A stretch of 64,000 nt of DNA from the NCBI RefSeq assembly GCF_002368395.1, contig NZ_AP018254.1:5394001-5458000 (forward strand), given 5' to 3'. The DNA is from Calothrix sp. NIES-3974 (lineage in GTDB: Bacteria; Cyanobacteriota; Cyanobacteriia; Cyanobacteriales; Nostocaceae). This document shows positions 46,096 through 55,859 of the stretch, piece after piece. Made by a program: the position numbers and the translations under genes. Numbering within the stretch: position 1 is the stretch's first letter; every line of letters starts with the position of its first letter. The notes below the pieces were generated by a model. It was not told the DNA's origin and did no database searches. It saw nothing but the letters and a program-made list of their open reading frames with translations.

Positions 46096-46486
46096 ATAGG
46101 TGTATTTCTCATTCCTATACCAATTATCTGCATTGAGTAACGGGTTGATTTTCCTACTACTCCCCACTTCCTACAGGTTTTAGGGATTTGTGAGAAATCC
46201 GGGATCAGTAATTTCCCGAACTTGTGATAAGCAGGAATAAATCCAATTACTTTAATCAAAGAATAATTGTCACTGCATTGTTACATCCCTGATAATATGT
46301 TTCAATCGTAACTGTGTATCGTTTAGCTGTCAGGCTGGTACACAGTTACGTGTTTTTTGTTTGTTTTCGTTTAAGTGTTCCATCCATGTCCTTAGAATAA
46401 CGATGGAGTATGAAATTTTTCGGTGCACACAAAACCAAATTCTGGGTGTCAGCCGATCCGAGAAAAAATTAGATGTTTAGCCTATT

Positions 46487-47743
46487 ATGCAGCCAGACAA
46501 CCCTCTAGACAGACCCGCGAATCTAGAAACTGCGATCGATTACCAGCCCCTAATTCTGTCACCGGAACAACCTGTGCGTCTAGCGGTACAGCAAATGAGC
46601 GATCGCATCAATCAGAACAGTAACAGCAGCGATACCCAAAAGCGAGCGGTTGTCTCTAGTTGCGGTTTAGTTGTGGAAAATGGGGGTTTAGTAGGTATTT
46701 TTACAGAACGGGATTTAGTGCGTCTTGCAGCGAATGGAAGTGATTTAGACGCGTTAACGATTGGGGATGTGATGACAAAAAAAGTCATTACCTTCCCGCT
46801 CAACGGCTTACAGGACGTATTTGGGGCATTATTTTTGTTTCGTCGCTACCAAGTTCGCCATTTACCCATTATCGGCGATCGCGGTGAGATTATTGGGGTG
46901 ATTTCGTCTGAAAGTTTACGTCGAGTCATTCGTCCAGCCGATTTTCTGAAATTACGTCGGGTAGGAGAAGTCATGACTACTCCTGTAATTTGCGCACCCT
47001 TACAATCCACCCTAACCGAAGTCGCTCAATTAATGTCAACCCAACGGGTTAGCTGTGTTGTGATTGTCGAATTGCGTCAAGTCTATGGTAACGATGCTTA
47101 TGATTTTCCCGTTGGTATCATCACAGAGCGGGATTTAGTTCAGTTTCAATCATGTTATGTGGACTTTCACAACACAACCGCCGACTTGGTGATGAGTACA
47201 CCTTTATTATTATTAAGTCCGGAAGATTCATTGTGGACAGCTCACCAAGAAATGCAACGCTTGCGGGTCAGAAGGTTAGTTGTATCTTGGGATTGGGGAA
47301 AAGGTATCGGTATAGTCACCTTAAGTAATCTATTACGTCTGCTCGATCCCGTGGAAATGCACCTCACCAAAGAAGTCGTCACCGAAGCAGTTGGACAATC
47401 AAGTCCAATTCGAGGAACAGTAGATAGCACTAATCTTCCGCAAATCAAACAAAATTCCCAAATTAAACAGCAATTGCGACAACTTACGGAGGAAATTTCC
47501 ACCCATCTCCTCAATACTGCTCAAAACCGCAACACCTCAAATTTAAATAGAAACGTGGAAATAGCGAATGCACTCACGAAAATCAAACGTTTACAAGCCT
47601 TAATTGACAACTTTGACCCACCCGATAGACCCATTTCTGGCACAAAAACTGGACAAAATCCCAAACCAGATGGTTATCGTTCCCCGGAATTATCTAGTCA
47701 TCCTCCCATTGAAGATGAAAGTCCGCAAGCAGTCAATAGTTAA
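46487..47743 (+). CDS. four-CBS-domain regulatory protein
   Basis: 418 residues with four CBS motifs, in two tandem Bateman pairs: about 24-80 (VENGGLVGIFTERDLVRLA), 90-150 (DVMTKKVITFPL ... RHLPIIGDRGEIIGVISSESL), 160-225 (VGEVMTTPVICAPL ... FPVGIITERDL) and 235-290 (MSTPLLLLSPEDSL ... GIGIVTLSNLL). CBS pairs bind adenosyl nucleotides. The C-terminal 120 residues are helical then disordered. In many cyanobacteria such N-termini are fused to PAS or kinase modules; here the gene ends without them. Confidence 0.82.
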   Translation: MQPDNPLDRPANLETAIDYQPLILSPEQPVRLAVQQMSDRINQNSNSSDTQKRAVVSSCGLVVENGGLVGIFTERDLVRLAANGSDLDALTIGDVMTKKVITFPLNGLQDVFGALFLFRRYQVRHLPIIGDRGEIIGVISSESLRRVIRPADFLKLRRVGEVMTTPVICAPLQSTLTEVAQLMSTQRVSCVVIVELRQVYGNDAYDFPVGIITERDLVQFQSCYVDFHNTTADLVMSTPLLLLSPEDSLWTAHQEMQRLRVRRLVVSWDWGKGIGIVTLSNLLRLLDPVEMHLTKEVVTEAVGQSSPIRGTVDSTNLPQIKQNSQIKQQLRQLTEEISTHLLNTAQNRNTSNLNRNVEIANALTKIKRLQALIDNFDPPDRPISGTKTGQNPKPDGYRSPELSSHPPIEDESPQAVNS

Positions 47744-47864
47744 GTACTAGTCTATCTACTGGATTTTTCTCCGTTTTCTATGTTAAGTCGAATCTATTTG
47801 ACTTTGACAACCAAAAATATAAGATATACTACGGGTAATATCTACTATTCGTAAAATTTTCATC

Positions 47865-48293
47865 ATGGTATTATCCCAATCGACCGCAAAAATACGAAAA
47901 ATCCTGGTGGATAACCAGGAATACTGCTGGACTGTTGTACAATTTGATACAAACCATGCTTATTTAAAAATATGCTTGTCCCCATCAGGTGAAAATCCGT
48001 GGTTAGCAGTCAAATACCGCTTTGATAATCCTTGGATTGGATTTGGAGAAGTTGTATCACCCAATCCGGAACAAATCGCTAAGTATCTCAGATTATGTCC
48101 GGTTCAACCGAGGTTAATTGCGCAAATCATTAGAAAAGTTAACAAGCACCATACAGCAAAATCAATGAATTCCCAGGAGACGTTGAATTATTTGTTTAAC
48201 ATGGATGGACAACTAGAAAAACTTACCCAAAATGAAGATATAAACACCATCGGATCTACACATCAGGAATACCCCCAATATCAGGTCAATTAA
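47865..48293 (+). CDS. hypothetical protein
   Basis: 142 residues. The first 85 look globular and beta-rich (KILVDNQEYCWTVVQFDTNHAYLKICLSP ... KYRFDNPWIGFGEV), followed by a helix and a polar, likely disordered tail. There is no signal peptide or membrane segment, and the family is not recognised. It converges on the CrtW-like gene, overlapping by 4 bp. Confidence 0.6.
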   Translation: MVLSQSTAKIRKILVDNQEYCWTVVQFDTNHAYLKICLSPSGENPWLAVKYRFDNPWIGFGEVVSPNPEQIAKYLRLCPVQPRLIAQIIRKVNKHHTAKSMNSQETLNYLFNMDGQLEKLTQNEDINTIGSTHQEYPQYQVN

Positions 48294-49006
48294 TCCTGAT
48301 TTTTCATCGTAACTTGAGGTAAACCCCACCACGGAACATCTGGATTTTCATGGTGTTCCCGATGGTAAAGAAAGTGATAGCAGGTAATTAAAGATAAAAG
48401 AAATGGCAGATAGGTGCTGTGGGTTCTTAGTTGATCCGGATAACCATTAACTGGTTCACGGTGGGGTAAAAAAGTACCGAAATAAAATAATTGAAATGAA
48501 CTCAGAACAAAGGGAATTATCCAAAATAGTAGAAGATTAGGCTCCGGAATATGGAAGATAGCTTTGATGGAATGGAAGGTTGTGACTAAGACCGCAAATC
48601 GCAACCAATCCCAATAACGGAACATAAAATATAGATACCAAATCAGGAAATTTTGGTGTTTTCCGTCATGGTAATCAGGGTCTAATGCGGTAGCTGGATA
48701 TTGATGGTGTTGTCCATGTCTTTTCTGCATCTTGGCAAATAGGAAAAAACCATAGAATATCAATGCTATAGAGCCAATCAAGTTATTAATTTTTAAGTTT
48801 TGCGGACAGATGACTCCGTGCATTGCATCATGGGCTGTGATAAATAAACCTGTATGTAAAAAAGTTTGCCAAAATACTATCGCTAAAATCCCAATTATAT
48901 TTAATTCTTCTAGATTTAAATGCAATGAGCTATATATACTGACTATCCACAATGTGATGATAAAATTCGCAATTAGCAAACTGATTGTAGTCTGCTTAGA
49001 TTTCAT
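48290..49006 (-). CDS. crtW: beta-carotene ketolase, CrtW type
   Basis: ATG 49006 gives 238 residues; a GTG at 49048 would add 14. Di-iron membrane oxygenase with the His boxes of CrtW: HDAMH at 59-63, HGQHH at 97-101 followed by DPDYHDGKHQNF, and HREHH at 215-219 followed by PDVPWWGLP. FYFGTFLPHREP and ITCYHFLYH are further CrtW hallmarks. It inserts 4-keto groups in beta-carotene, giving echinenone and canthaxanthin, or ketomyxol-type pigments. Box 2 reads HGQHH where many CrtW have HxxHH with Trp-Leu. Confidence 0.87.
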   Translation of the reverse strand: MKSKQTTISLLIANFIITLWIVSIYSSLHLNLEELNIIGILAIVFWQTFLHTGLFITAHDAMHGVICPQNLKINNLIGSIALIFYGFFLFAKMQKRHGQHHQYPATALDPDYHDGKHQNFLIWYLYFMFRYWDWLRFAVLVTTFHSIKAIFHIPEPNLLLFWIIPFVLSSFQLFYFGTFLPHREPVNGYPDQLRTHSTYLPFLLSLITCYHFLYHREHHENPDVPWWGLPQVTMKNQD

Positions 49007-49254
49007 AATTGATGGGATAAACGCAGACCAAAAATAAATCACACTCAATTGCCTTCACAAAAGTTAACACGCTCCTCAATAAAACATTTGTGAATTGATA
49101 GAATCAAGTATTTTTGCTACAAATACAGTGGAAAAAAGAACAGGGAATAGCCTACATATAATGCTGATATTGTTTGACTTTGGAGGTGATACCTGACGGG
49201 GAAATTTCGGGAGCAAGGGAAGAAAATGTATCGAAATTAATGAATCTAATTCAA

Positions 49255-50436
49255 CTAACTGGTTGATAACCGTTTGACTTCAGTTCCAGATAACATTTGA
49301 TGGGTTTCCCGGAGTAGATCAGGGATGATATTTTTATGGGGACTATTACGGAGACAATCGGTGAAATCCAACTTGTCAACATAGGCAGCTTGATTACCGG
49401 GAAACCAATGGCCACCATTGCCCAGCAGATTGTAGCGCATTTTCGCATAATCAACCATATCGTAGGCGATCGCTAAATTACGTAACCACAAAATCACGGG
49501 AATATTCACATTGCCAGGGGTTTGTTCGTAGGAAGGTAAATTTTCCTGCCATGTTTTGACCCATTCTTCTCCCAGCATAGCCATTGCTTCGGCTTCCAAC
49601 CGGGACAAAATGGGGGGGAGAACTTCATCTGCACAGTCTAGTAAATCCAGTGTTTTGAGGTGTTCATCAAAATCGCTAGGACGTGCAGCACCTAAACTCA
49701 GGGTATGAACTTCCCTATGGCTGAGACAAAATAAATCATTAAATACCATTGGACTGAGGGGACTGCAAAGCCTGGTTAACTTGGGTGATGGATTATACAG
49801 TTTACCCCCCTTATCCGCCGGACTGATGATAAACACTCCCATATCATGGTGTGTCGCAGCTGCAATCGCCGGCCAATTAGTTTGGTTAATATAGTACCAG
49901 TGCAGATTCACATAATCAAAAGCATCAGTAGCGATCGCTTGAATAATAGTCTCTGGGGAACCGTGGGTGGAAAAGCCGATAAAGCGAACCTTTCCTTCTG
50001 CTTGTAATTTTCGTGCCACATATAAACATCCACCGGGATTCATCGTATATGCCAACAACTCAGCATTATTAATCCCGTGAATCCCCAACAAATCCACATA
50101 ATCCAACTGGAGATAATCCAGAGATTTGGCAAAATCCCGCGCAAACTCCTGAGAATCAGCCTTCGGACTGACCTTAGTTTGCACAATCAACTCCTGACGC
50201 GGTAACTGAGGTAAAATCCGCCCCAGTTGCATCTCCGAACTACCGTATCCCCGTGCAGTTTCAATGTGATTAATACCCAATTCAAAGGCAGTACGAATCG
50301 TCGCTTCCAGGTTAGCTTGATTATCCTCTGGAATTTCTGAAGGTGGTACATCCTGCCATTTGTATTGATAACGCATTCCTCCACAGGAAAACACAGGCAT
50401 TTGCAACTCAGTTCTGCCAAATCGTCGATAACGCAT
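49255..50436 (-). CDS. aldo/keto reductase family oxidoreductase
   Basis: ATG 50436 chosen (MRYRRFGRTELQMPVFSCGGMR is the typical start); a further 13 codons upstream are open. 393 residues. Active-site landmarks: INHIETARGYGSSE with the Asp position replaced by Glu-Thr-Ala, Tyr in ARGYGSSE, the K in VQTKVSPK and the H in DLLGIHGI. The C-terminal 110 residues (LPPILSRLEAEAMAMLG ... LRNLAIAYDMVDYAKMRYNLLG) form the helical extension of predicted aldo/keto reductases with iron-sulfur-type tails, but the CxxCxxC cluster is missing. Substrate unknown. Confidence 0.82.
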   Translation of the reverse strand: MRYRRFGRTELQMPVFSCGGMRYQYKWQDVPPSEIPEDNQANLEATIRTAFELGINHIETARGYGSSEMQLGRILPQLPRQELIVQTKVSPKADSQEFARDFAKSLDYLQLDYVDLLGIHGINNAELLAYTMNPGGCLYVARKLQAEGKVRFIGFSTHGSPETIIQAIATDAFDYVNLHWYYINQTNWPAIAAATHHDMGVFIISPADKGGKLYNPSPKLTRLCSPLSPMVFNDLFCLSHREVHTLSLGAARPSDFDEHLKTLDLLDCADEVLPPILSRLEAEAMAMLGEEWVKTWQENLPSYEQTPGNVNIPVILWLRNLAIAYDMVDYAKMRYNLLGNGGHWFPGNQAAYVDKLDFTDCLRNSPHKNIIPDLLRETHQMLSGTEVKRLSTS

Positions 50437-50773
50437 TTGATCCTCAGAGCCAACAGTAACGTAAAAACTCTCCACCCAAAGTTTAAAGCCAAAATCGGGA
50501 ATAGCCTAGATGCATTGCCAACACAAAAACCCCAGATGTGCATAGGGCATTTATCTTAGAGATAAAAAGGTTTTTTGCCGATTCACTACTCCCCTGGAGA
50601 CGACCCACCGGATCATCTCTACTCCCCACTCCCAACTCAAATATTTATCGAAAGCAAAATTTCTCGAATATTCTCGAATAAATTTTCCAGAGGGATACGT
50701 GCTTTGGTAGACTTGAAAACTGAGATCGCTTTCAGAAACAACGCAAATTCGAGCAATTGAGAGGTCAGAGTCT

Positions 50774-51811
50774 GTGGAAAATACCCTTGGGTTAGAGATT
50801 ATCGAGGTAGTAGAACAAGCCGCGATCGCATCTGCGCGGTGGATGGGTAAAGGCGAAAAAAATACCGCCGATCAAGTCGCCGTTGAAGCAATGCGCAAAC
50901 GCATGAATAAAATTTACATGCGGGGACGGATTGTCATCGGAGAAGGAGAACGGGATGATGCACCAATGCTTTACATCGGCGAAGAAGTTGGCATTTGTTC
51001 CCGTCCCGATGCTGACAAATTCTGCAATACAGATGAATTAATTGAAATTGATATCGCCGTTGACCCTTGTGAAGGGACGAATTTGGTTGCCTACGGACAA
51101 CCGGGTTCGATGGCGGTGTTAGCAATTTCCGAAAAAGGCGGACTGTTTGCAGCTCCTGACTTTTACATGAAAAAACTCGCTGCACCTCCAGCAGCAAAAG
51201 GAAAAGTAGACATCAATAAATCCGCAACCGAAAACTTAAAAATTCTGGCTGAGTGTTTAGACCGCTCCATCGAAGAATTGGTTGTGGTTGTGATGAAACG
51301 CGATCGCCATAATGATTTAATTAAGGAAATCCGCGAGGCAGGAGCGCGGGTACAATTGATTTCCGATGGTGACGTAGGTGCAGCCCTTTCCTGCGGCTTT
51401 GCCGGAACTAATATCCACTGTTTAATGGGGATTGGTGCAGCTCCAGAAGGCGTAATTTCGGCTGCGGCAATGCGTGCTTTAGGCGGACATTTCCAAGGTC
51501 AGTTAATTTATGACCCGGAAGTCGTCAAAACCGGTTTAATCGGCGAAAGCAAGCAAGCCAACATCGACCGTCTCAAATCAATGGGAATTGAAGACCCCGA
51601 CCGGGTTTATGATGCCCATGAACTAGCTTCCGGTGAAACCGTATTATTTGCAGCCTGCGGAATTACCTCCGGAAACTTAATGCAAGGTGTACGTTTCTTC
51701 CACGGTGGTGCGCGGACTCAAAGCTTGGTCATCTCCAGCCAATCCAAAACCGCTCGCTTCGTCGATACCATCCACATGTTTGAAGAACCCAAGGTAATTC
51801 AACTGCACTAA
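50774..51811 (+). CDS. glpX: class II fructose-1,6-/sedoheptulose-1,7-bisphosphatase
   Basis: 345 residues from a GTG start. GlpX-type enzyme: residues 22-60 ([20 protein letters not shown] ... [14 protein letters not shown]) with metal-binding Asp/Glu, VDPCEGTN near 93-100, and the [22 protein letters not shown] loop. In cyanobacteria the bifunctional enzyme runs both phosphatase steps of the Calvin cycle and is inhibited by AMP. The neighbour downstream is hemA, an arrangement I know from many cyanobacteria. Confidence 0.93.
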   Translation: MENTLGLEIIEVVEQAAIASARWMGKGEKNTADQVAVEAMRKRMNKIYMRGRIVIGEGERDDAPMLYIGEEVGICSRPDADKFCNTDELIEIDIAVDPCEGTNLVAYGQPGSMAVLAISEKGGLFAAPDFYMKKLAAPPAAKGKVDINKSATENLKILAECLDRSIEELVVVVMKRDRHNDLIKEIREAGARVQLISDGDVGAALSCGFAGTNIHCLMGIGAAPEGVISAAAMRALGGHFQGQLIYDPEVVKTGLIGESKQANIDRLKSMGIEDPDRVYDAHELASGETVLFAACGITSGNLMQGVRFFHGGARTQSLVISSQSKTARFVDTIHMFEEPKVIQLH

Positions 51812-51820
51812 CGTAATTAT

Positions 51821-51863
51821 GTAGAGACGTAACATGTACAGACGTAACATATTACGTCTCTAC
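51821..51863. repeat. GAGACGTAACAT palindrome (duplicated arm)
   Basis: GTAGAGACGTAACATGTACA, then GACGTAACATATTACGTCTC and TAC: two left arms and one right arm of the GAGACGTA hairpin family. It starts 9 bp after the glpX stop and may act as its terminator. Confidence 0.6.
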
Positions 51864-52269
51864 TCAGGGATGGAATTCAGCCACCACACCTCATACCATT
51901 TCACCCAAAATTTGATACATTTTCTTCCCTTGCTCCCAAAAACTCCCCGTCAGATATCAACATCAAAGTAAATAAATATTACAAGTCAACAGTTACCCGT
52001 CCACCGTCAACAAACCCCAAGAAAAATGTATGAGCGTGTAAAGTATATTTACATTACTTAACTCAAAAATATTAAATATTTGAACCTTGAACCCGTTATG
52101 CTGTGAAATGTACTTAGTAGGAAAAACCCAACTCTCGTACTGATGCATTTGGGATTAGATCCACAGATGAAGCCACTTAAGCTGTATCCAAGCAGCAAAC
52201 AGGTCAAAAAAGATTAGACGAGAAACTACGACGAAACTAATAACAAACAACGGATAAAAAGTGACGAAT
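51864..52269. other. glpX-hemA intergenic region
   Basis: No gene. About 400 AT-rich bp that include the hemA promoter; no operator recognised. Confidence 0.4.
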
Positions 52270-53556
52270 ATGCAGATTGCGGTAGTAGGCTTGAGTCATA
52301 AAACAGCCCCCGTTGAGGTGAGAGAGAAACTGAGTATTCCCGAAGCGCAACTTGAAAGCGCGATCGCCCAACTTCTCAATTATCCTCATGTTGATGAAGT
52401 GGCAATTCTCAGTACTTGTAACCGTTTGGAAATTTATCTGGTGACAACGGAAACGGAGTTAGGGATTCGAGAAGTCACCCAGTTTCTGTCCGACCACAGT
52501 AAACTACCTGTTCACCAGTTACGACCCCATTTATTTATGCTGCTCCATCAAGATGCAGTAATGCATTTAATGCGTGTAGCAGGCGGTTTAGACAGCTTAG
52601 TGTTAGGAGAAGGACAAATCCTCGCTCAAGTAAAAACAACCCATAAACTCGGTCAACAGTATGGAGGTATCAAAACCATCCTCAATCGCCTCTTTAAACA
52701 AGCCCTCACCGCCGGAAAACGAGTTCGCACCGAAACCAGTATCGGTACAGGAGCAGTATCAATTAGCTCGGCAGCCGTGGAATTAGCCCAGATGAAAGTC
52801 GAAAATCTCAGTGCCTGTCGCATCACAATTCTGGGCGCAGGGAAAATGTCCAGACTATTGGTACAACACCTGGTATCCAAAGGAGCCACACAGATTTGTA
52901 TTCTAAATCGCTCCCTTGCTCGTGCCCAGGAACTGGCGAAAAATTATCCCGAACATTCCCTCAAAACCGGCCCCATGACGGATATGATGTCCGTAATTAG
53001 CGAAAGTCATATAGTTTTTACAAGCACCTCTGCCACAGAACCAATACTAGACCGCGCAAAACTAGAAATGGCCCTAGAACCAGGTCAACCCTTAATGTTA
53101 TTTGACATTTCCGTACCGAGGAATGTCCACGCGGATGTGAATGAATTAGAACATATTCGTGCCTTTAATGTGGATGATTTAAAAGCAGTAGTCGCTCAGA
53201 ACCAAGAAAGTCGTCGGAAAATGGCTCAGGAAGCAGAAACCCTTTTAGATGAGGAAGTAGAAGCATTTGATATTTGGTGGCGTAGTTTAGAAACAGTATC
53301 CACAATTAGTTGCTTACGGGATAAAATCGAAACAATTCGCGAACAGGAATTAGAAAAAGCCTTATCACGTTTAGGCTCAGAATTTGGCGAAAAACATCAA
53401 GAAGTAATAGAAGCCTTGACCAAAGGAATTGTGAATAAAATTCTCCATGACCCGATGGTGCAATTACGCGCTCAACAGGACGTAGAAGCTCGTCGTCGCT
53501 GTATGCAATCTTTACAAATGTTATTTAATTTAGATGTAGAGAAGCAATTTGGTTAA
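52270..53556 (+). CDS. hemA: glutamyl-tRNA reductase
   Basis: ATG 52270 is preferred over a GTG at 52261, because it puts the catalytic Cys of STCNRLE at residue 50, the position in well-studied GluTRs. 428 residues: N-terminal catalytic domain ([16 protein letters not shown]), [18 protein letters not shown] domain ([17 protein letters not shown]), and C-terminal dimerisation helices with the coiled spine. It reduces glutamyl-tRNA to glutamate-1-semialdehyde, the first committed step to haem and chlorophyll. Confidence 0.95.
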   Translation: MQIAVVGLSHKTAPVEVREKLSIPEAQLESAIAQLLNYPHVDEVAILSTCNRLEIYLVTTETELGIREVTQFLSDHSKLPVHQLRPHLFMLLHQDAVMHLMRVAGGLDSLVLGEGQILAQVKTTHKLGQQYGGIKTILNRLFKQALTAGKRVRTETSIGTGAVSISSAAVELAQMKVENLSACRITILGAGKMSRLLVQHLVSKGATQICILNRSLARAQELAKNYPEHSLKTGPMTDMMSVISESHIVFTSTSATEPILDRAKLEMALEPGQPLMLFDISVPRNVHADVNELEHIRAFNVDDLKAVVAQNQESRRKMAQEAETLLDEEVEAFDIWWRSLETVSTISCLRDKIETIREQELEKALSRLGSEFGEKHQEVIEALTKGIVNKILHDPMVQLRAQQDVEARRRCMQSLQMLFNLDVEKQFG

Positions 53557-53680
53557 GCAAAAATGCCGAGACAAGTAAAAGGAGGATAAAACTCAGGACT
53601 TACCTCAAGCAGGAAATAGTAGACCTAAAATGTTGCTCCCTCCACGATTGAAACCAAAGGCTTAAAACCCAAATAAACCA

Positions 53681-53784
53681 ATTATTAATTTGTAATTACG
53701 TACGCAAAGCGTTGCCGCAGGCTATTACGTAGCTAGCTTCCCGCGTAGCGGGTATTACAAATTACGAATTACAAATTACGAATT
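53681..53784. repeat. modular palindromic repeat, copy 1
   Basis: Arms ATTATTAATTTGTAATTACG and ATTACAAATTACGAATT enclose the modules GCGTTGCCGCAGGCTATTAC and CTTCCCGCGTAGCGGGTATT. Nearly identical to the copy at 53904; related to 20379 in a different module order. Confidence 0.8.
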
Positions 53785-53823
53785 ATCAAGTGACAATGCT
53801 CTGCATAGTCGCTTAGTCAGCAA

Positions 53824-53887
53824 AGGCTCCGTCTTAATTCACGAGGCAGGAGCCTCCTAGATTCCCCACCCACGCGGAGCATGGGTG
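53824..53887 (+). other. structured element between two palindromic repeats
   Basis: Two hairpins: AGGCTCC/GGAGCCT (53824-53830 and 53849-53855) and CACCCA/TGGGTG (53867-53872 and 53882-53887). GC content is well above the flanks, and there is no reading frame. It resembles structured ends of IS200/IS605-type elements or their guide RNAs, but no tnpA, tnpB or iscB is near. It lies downstream of hemA. Confidence 0.4.
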
Positions 53888-53903
53888 CGAGGAAAAGAAA
53901 CTA

Positions 53904-54006
53904 ATTATTAATTTGTAATTACGTACGCGAAGCGTTGCCGCAGGCTATTACGTAGCTAGCTTCCCGCGTAGCGGGTATTACAAATTACGAATTACGAATT
54001 ACAAAT
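53904..54006. repeat. modular palindromic repeat, copy 2
   Basis: Same arms and modules as 53681 with a few changes (GCGAAGCG instead of GCAAAGCG). It reaches the stop codon of the TPR gene at 54006. Confidence 0.8.
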
Positions 54007-55055
54007 TATTTGATGTTTTTTAAGAAAATTAGACAACTGTAGAGTTGAAATGCATTATCCCAGAAACTTGGTTGGGGACGGTGTAAGTTCATCTGGGGGT
54101 CAAATTTGCTGAGGATTTCGGTTTGATCGAGAATTGATTCGGCAAATGGTGTAAATTCTGACCAGGTAGGAATTTGGGGAAGTTGCTGGTTTAACCATTG
54201 CTGAAGTTGATTCCAACTGCTACGCAGAGTATTCTGTTCCGTGGAGGATGGAAGGGGGTGAGATGAAAATTGATATGCGCGATCGCAAATACGTAAAATT
54301 GAGTTTCTCCCTGGAAGGTGGAGGTCACAAATGTTGGCGTAATCCTGTGTCTGGGTTTTGCGTTCCAGTTGACGACGGAGATTTATGTCCACAACTTGTT
54401 CAAATATCGGTAGTAAACCAGTAGTCTTATCTGTCACCTCTGACCAGTTAAATGCTAAACTGCCTTGGGTGCGATGATGACGACAAGTAACCCTTGGTTG
54501 GTTGGTGTCTGGTTGAAAATAATCGACTTGGAAGATTTGAATTTGTGATATTGCCGCAAAATCAACCCAAAAGCAGGGAATTGCTGCTGTTTGTAAGGCT
54601 TCACCCCATGATGTTAATTCCCCCATACCCCCGGTTTTGTAGTATCGCCATCCCCGACTCGGTAGCTGTAATCTTGCTGTGTATGGGTCTATTTGCATGA
54701 TTTTTGCTAGTTGTTGAGCTGCTTGTTGTTTTTGTTCCCTGGGAATTGGCTCTAAAATTAGTAAACCAGGTTCATCTGTGACGGGTTTAAGGTCTGGTTG
54801 GCTTTGTTTGGGAATTACTTCCAGACGCTGTAGAGCTTTTCTCGCTTGCAGTGTTAGCTGATGATGGCTGCTTTTGCGCAAAATTCGCTTGTAAATTTTT
54901 TCTGCTTCCCCTTCTTTCCCCGAAACTTCCTTTAATTGACCAATGTAAAATTGTACCCATAAATCATCAGGCGATTCTTGGAATAATTTTTTTAATAATT
55001 TTGCCGCAGTTCCATAATCCTTATGGGTAAACGCATTTGCCACTTCTTCTAACAT
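54006..55055 (-). CDS. TPR-containing cyanobacterial protein
   Basis: 349 residues. The first 65 form two TPR units (ANAFTHKDYGTAAKLLKKLF, then YIGQLKEVSGKEGEAEKIYKRILRKS). A later globular domain contains LQLPSRGWRYYKTGGMGELTSWGEALQTA and WSEVTDKTTGLLPIFEQVVD, and ends in WDNAFQLYSCLIFL. I regard it as a conserved cyanobacterial protein of unknown role, cytosolic by composition. Confidence 0.7.
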   Translation of the reverse strand: MLEEVANAFTHKDYGTAAKLLKKLFQESPDDLWVQFYIGQLKEVSGKEGEAEKIYKRILRKSSHHQLTLQARKALQRLEVIPKQSQPDLKPVTDEPGLLILEPIPREQKQQAAQQLAKIMQIDPYTARLQLPSRGWRYYKTGGMGELTSWGEALQTAAIPCFWVDFAAISQIQIFQVDYFQPDTNQPRVTCRHHRTQGSLAFNWSEVTDKTTGLLPIFEQVVDINLRRQLERKTQTQDYANICDLHLPGRNSILRICDRAYQFSSHPLPSSTEQNTLRSSWNQLQQWLNQQLPQIPTWSEFTPFAESILDQTEILSKFDPQMNLHRPQPSFWDNAFQLYSCLIFLKNIK

Positions 55056-55311
55056 GGGTTTTGGTAATGATATGGTTCATTACCTAACTCATAACCTATT
55101 TTTTTTGCCTTTTAGCTCAGTGTATTTACGTGTATTTACTGGTAAAGAGCTATGATTGTGGAAATAAAATGTAAATAATTCTTAGTAAATACTGCTAAAT
55201 AGACAAAGTTAAGTGAAGTTAAATTAAGTTTTAAGTTTATTCTCATCTTAGTAATAAGAATATCGATATTGTAAATAGCATCACAAATTACATTTGATCC
55301 GGTGCGACAAA

Positions 55312-55416
55312 ATGAACGACACTAAAGTTCCGAATTCAATTAGTGTGTCAATTGCAATGGGTGTTGTTGTCCTCTTGACAAGTCTCAGCATCATCTTGAT
55401 TATGGATATGTTTTAG
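55312..55416 (+). CDS. 34-residue single-span membrane microprotein
   Basis: ATG at 55312 to TAG at 55414. The polar start MNDTKVPNSIS leads into a hydrophobic helix (VSIAMGVVVLLTSLSIILIM) and a short DMF tail. Size and form resemble photosynthetic or respiratory complex subunits and other cyanobacterial microproteins, but I cannot match it to a named one. No strong ribosome site is seen, so expression is uncertain. Confidence 0.5.
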   Translation: MNDTKVPNSISVSIAMGVVVLLTSLSIILIMDMF

Positions 55417-55859
55417 GCTGAGAAATTGGCCCTCCCCGTCATACCAGTAAATCTGCAAAGATAGTGAAAAAACTTGCCTTTCCCCTCGTGAGAAAAAGCA
55501 AGTAGTTGCGCTAGTCTGCGACAATCCTGCGGGTATAGCGCTTTATATTATTAACGCTATGGTAAGGTGTTCAAAAATCCCAAAGCTTACAAACGTATGA
55601 ATCAGCGCATGAAGCATTTACAGCGTAGAGTCATCCTAAAACCGCTTCGGAAGCAGGAAGTTAACACCAAAATTTCTTTTCTAATGTCCAGTTAAGTCTA
55701 AACTTGGGTGATTTTGGGTAGGTTTATCAGAGCGGACTACAATTAAACTTTTAGTTGCGTCAGAATGGGTAAGATGTTGTAGGCTAAACAATAGTAACCC
55801 GTATTTTTTTGATAAAACGTGGGTGCTATTGAATTAACCTGCGTTAGATATGTAAGTCT
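55417..55859. other. intergenic region upstream of pcrA
   Basis: No convincing gene in about 440 bp; a short basic frame near 55570-55690 has no family resemblance. The pcrA promoter should lie at the right end. Confidence 0.4.

Noticed and set aside
55570-55693. Short basic frame (contains KRMNQRMKHLQRRV)
   Set aside because: No ribosome site, no recognisable family, short; could be a relic but cannot be supported.
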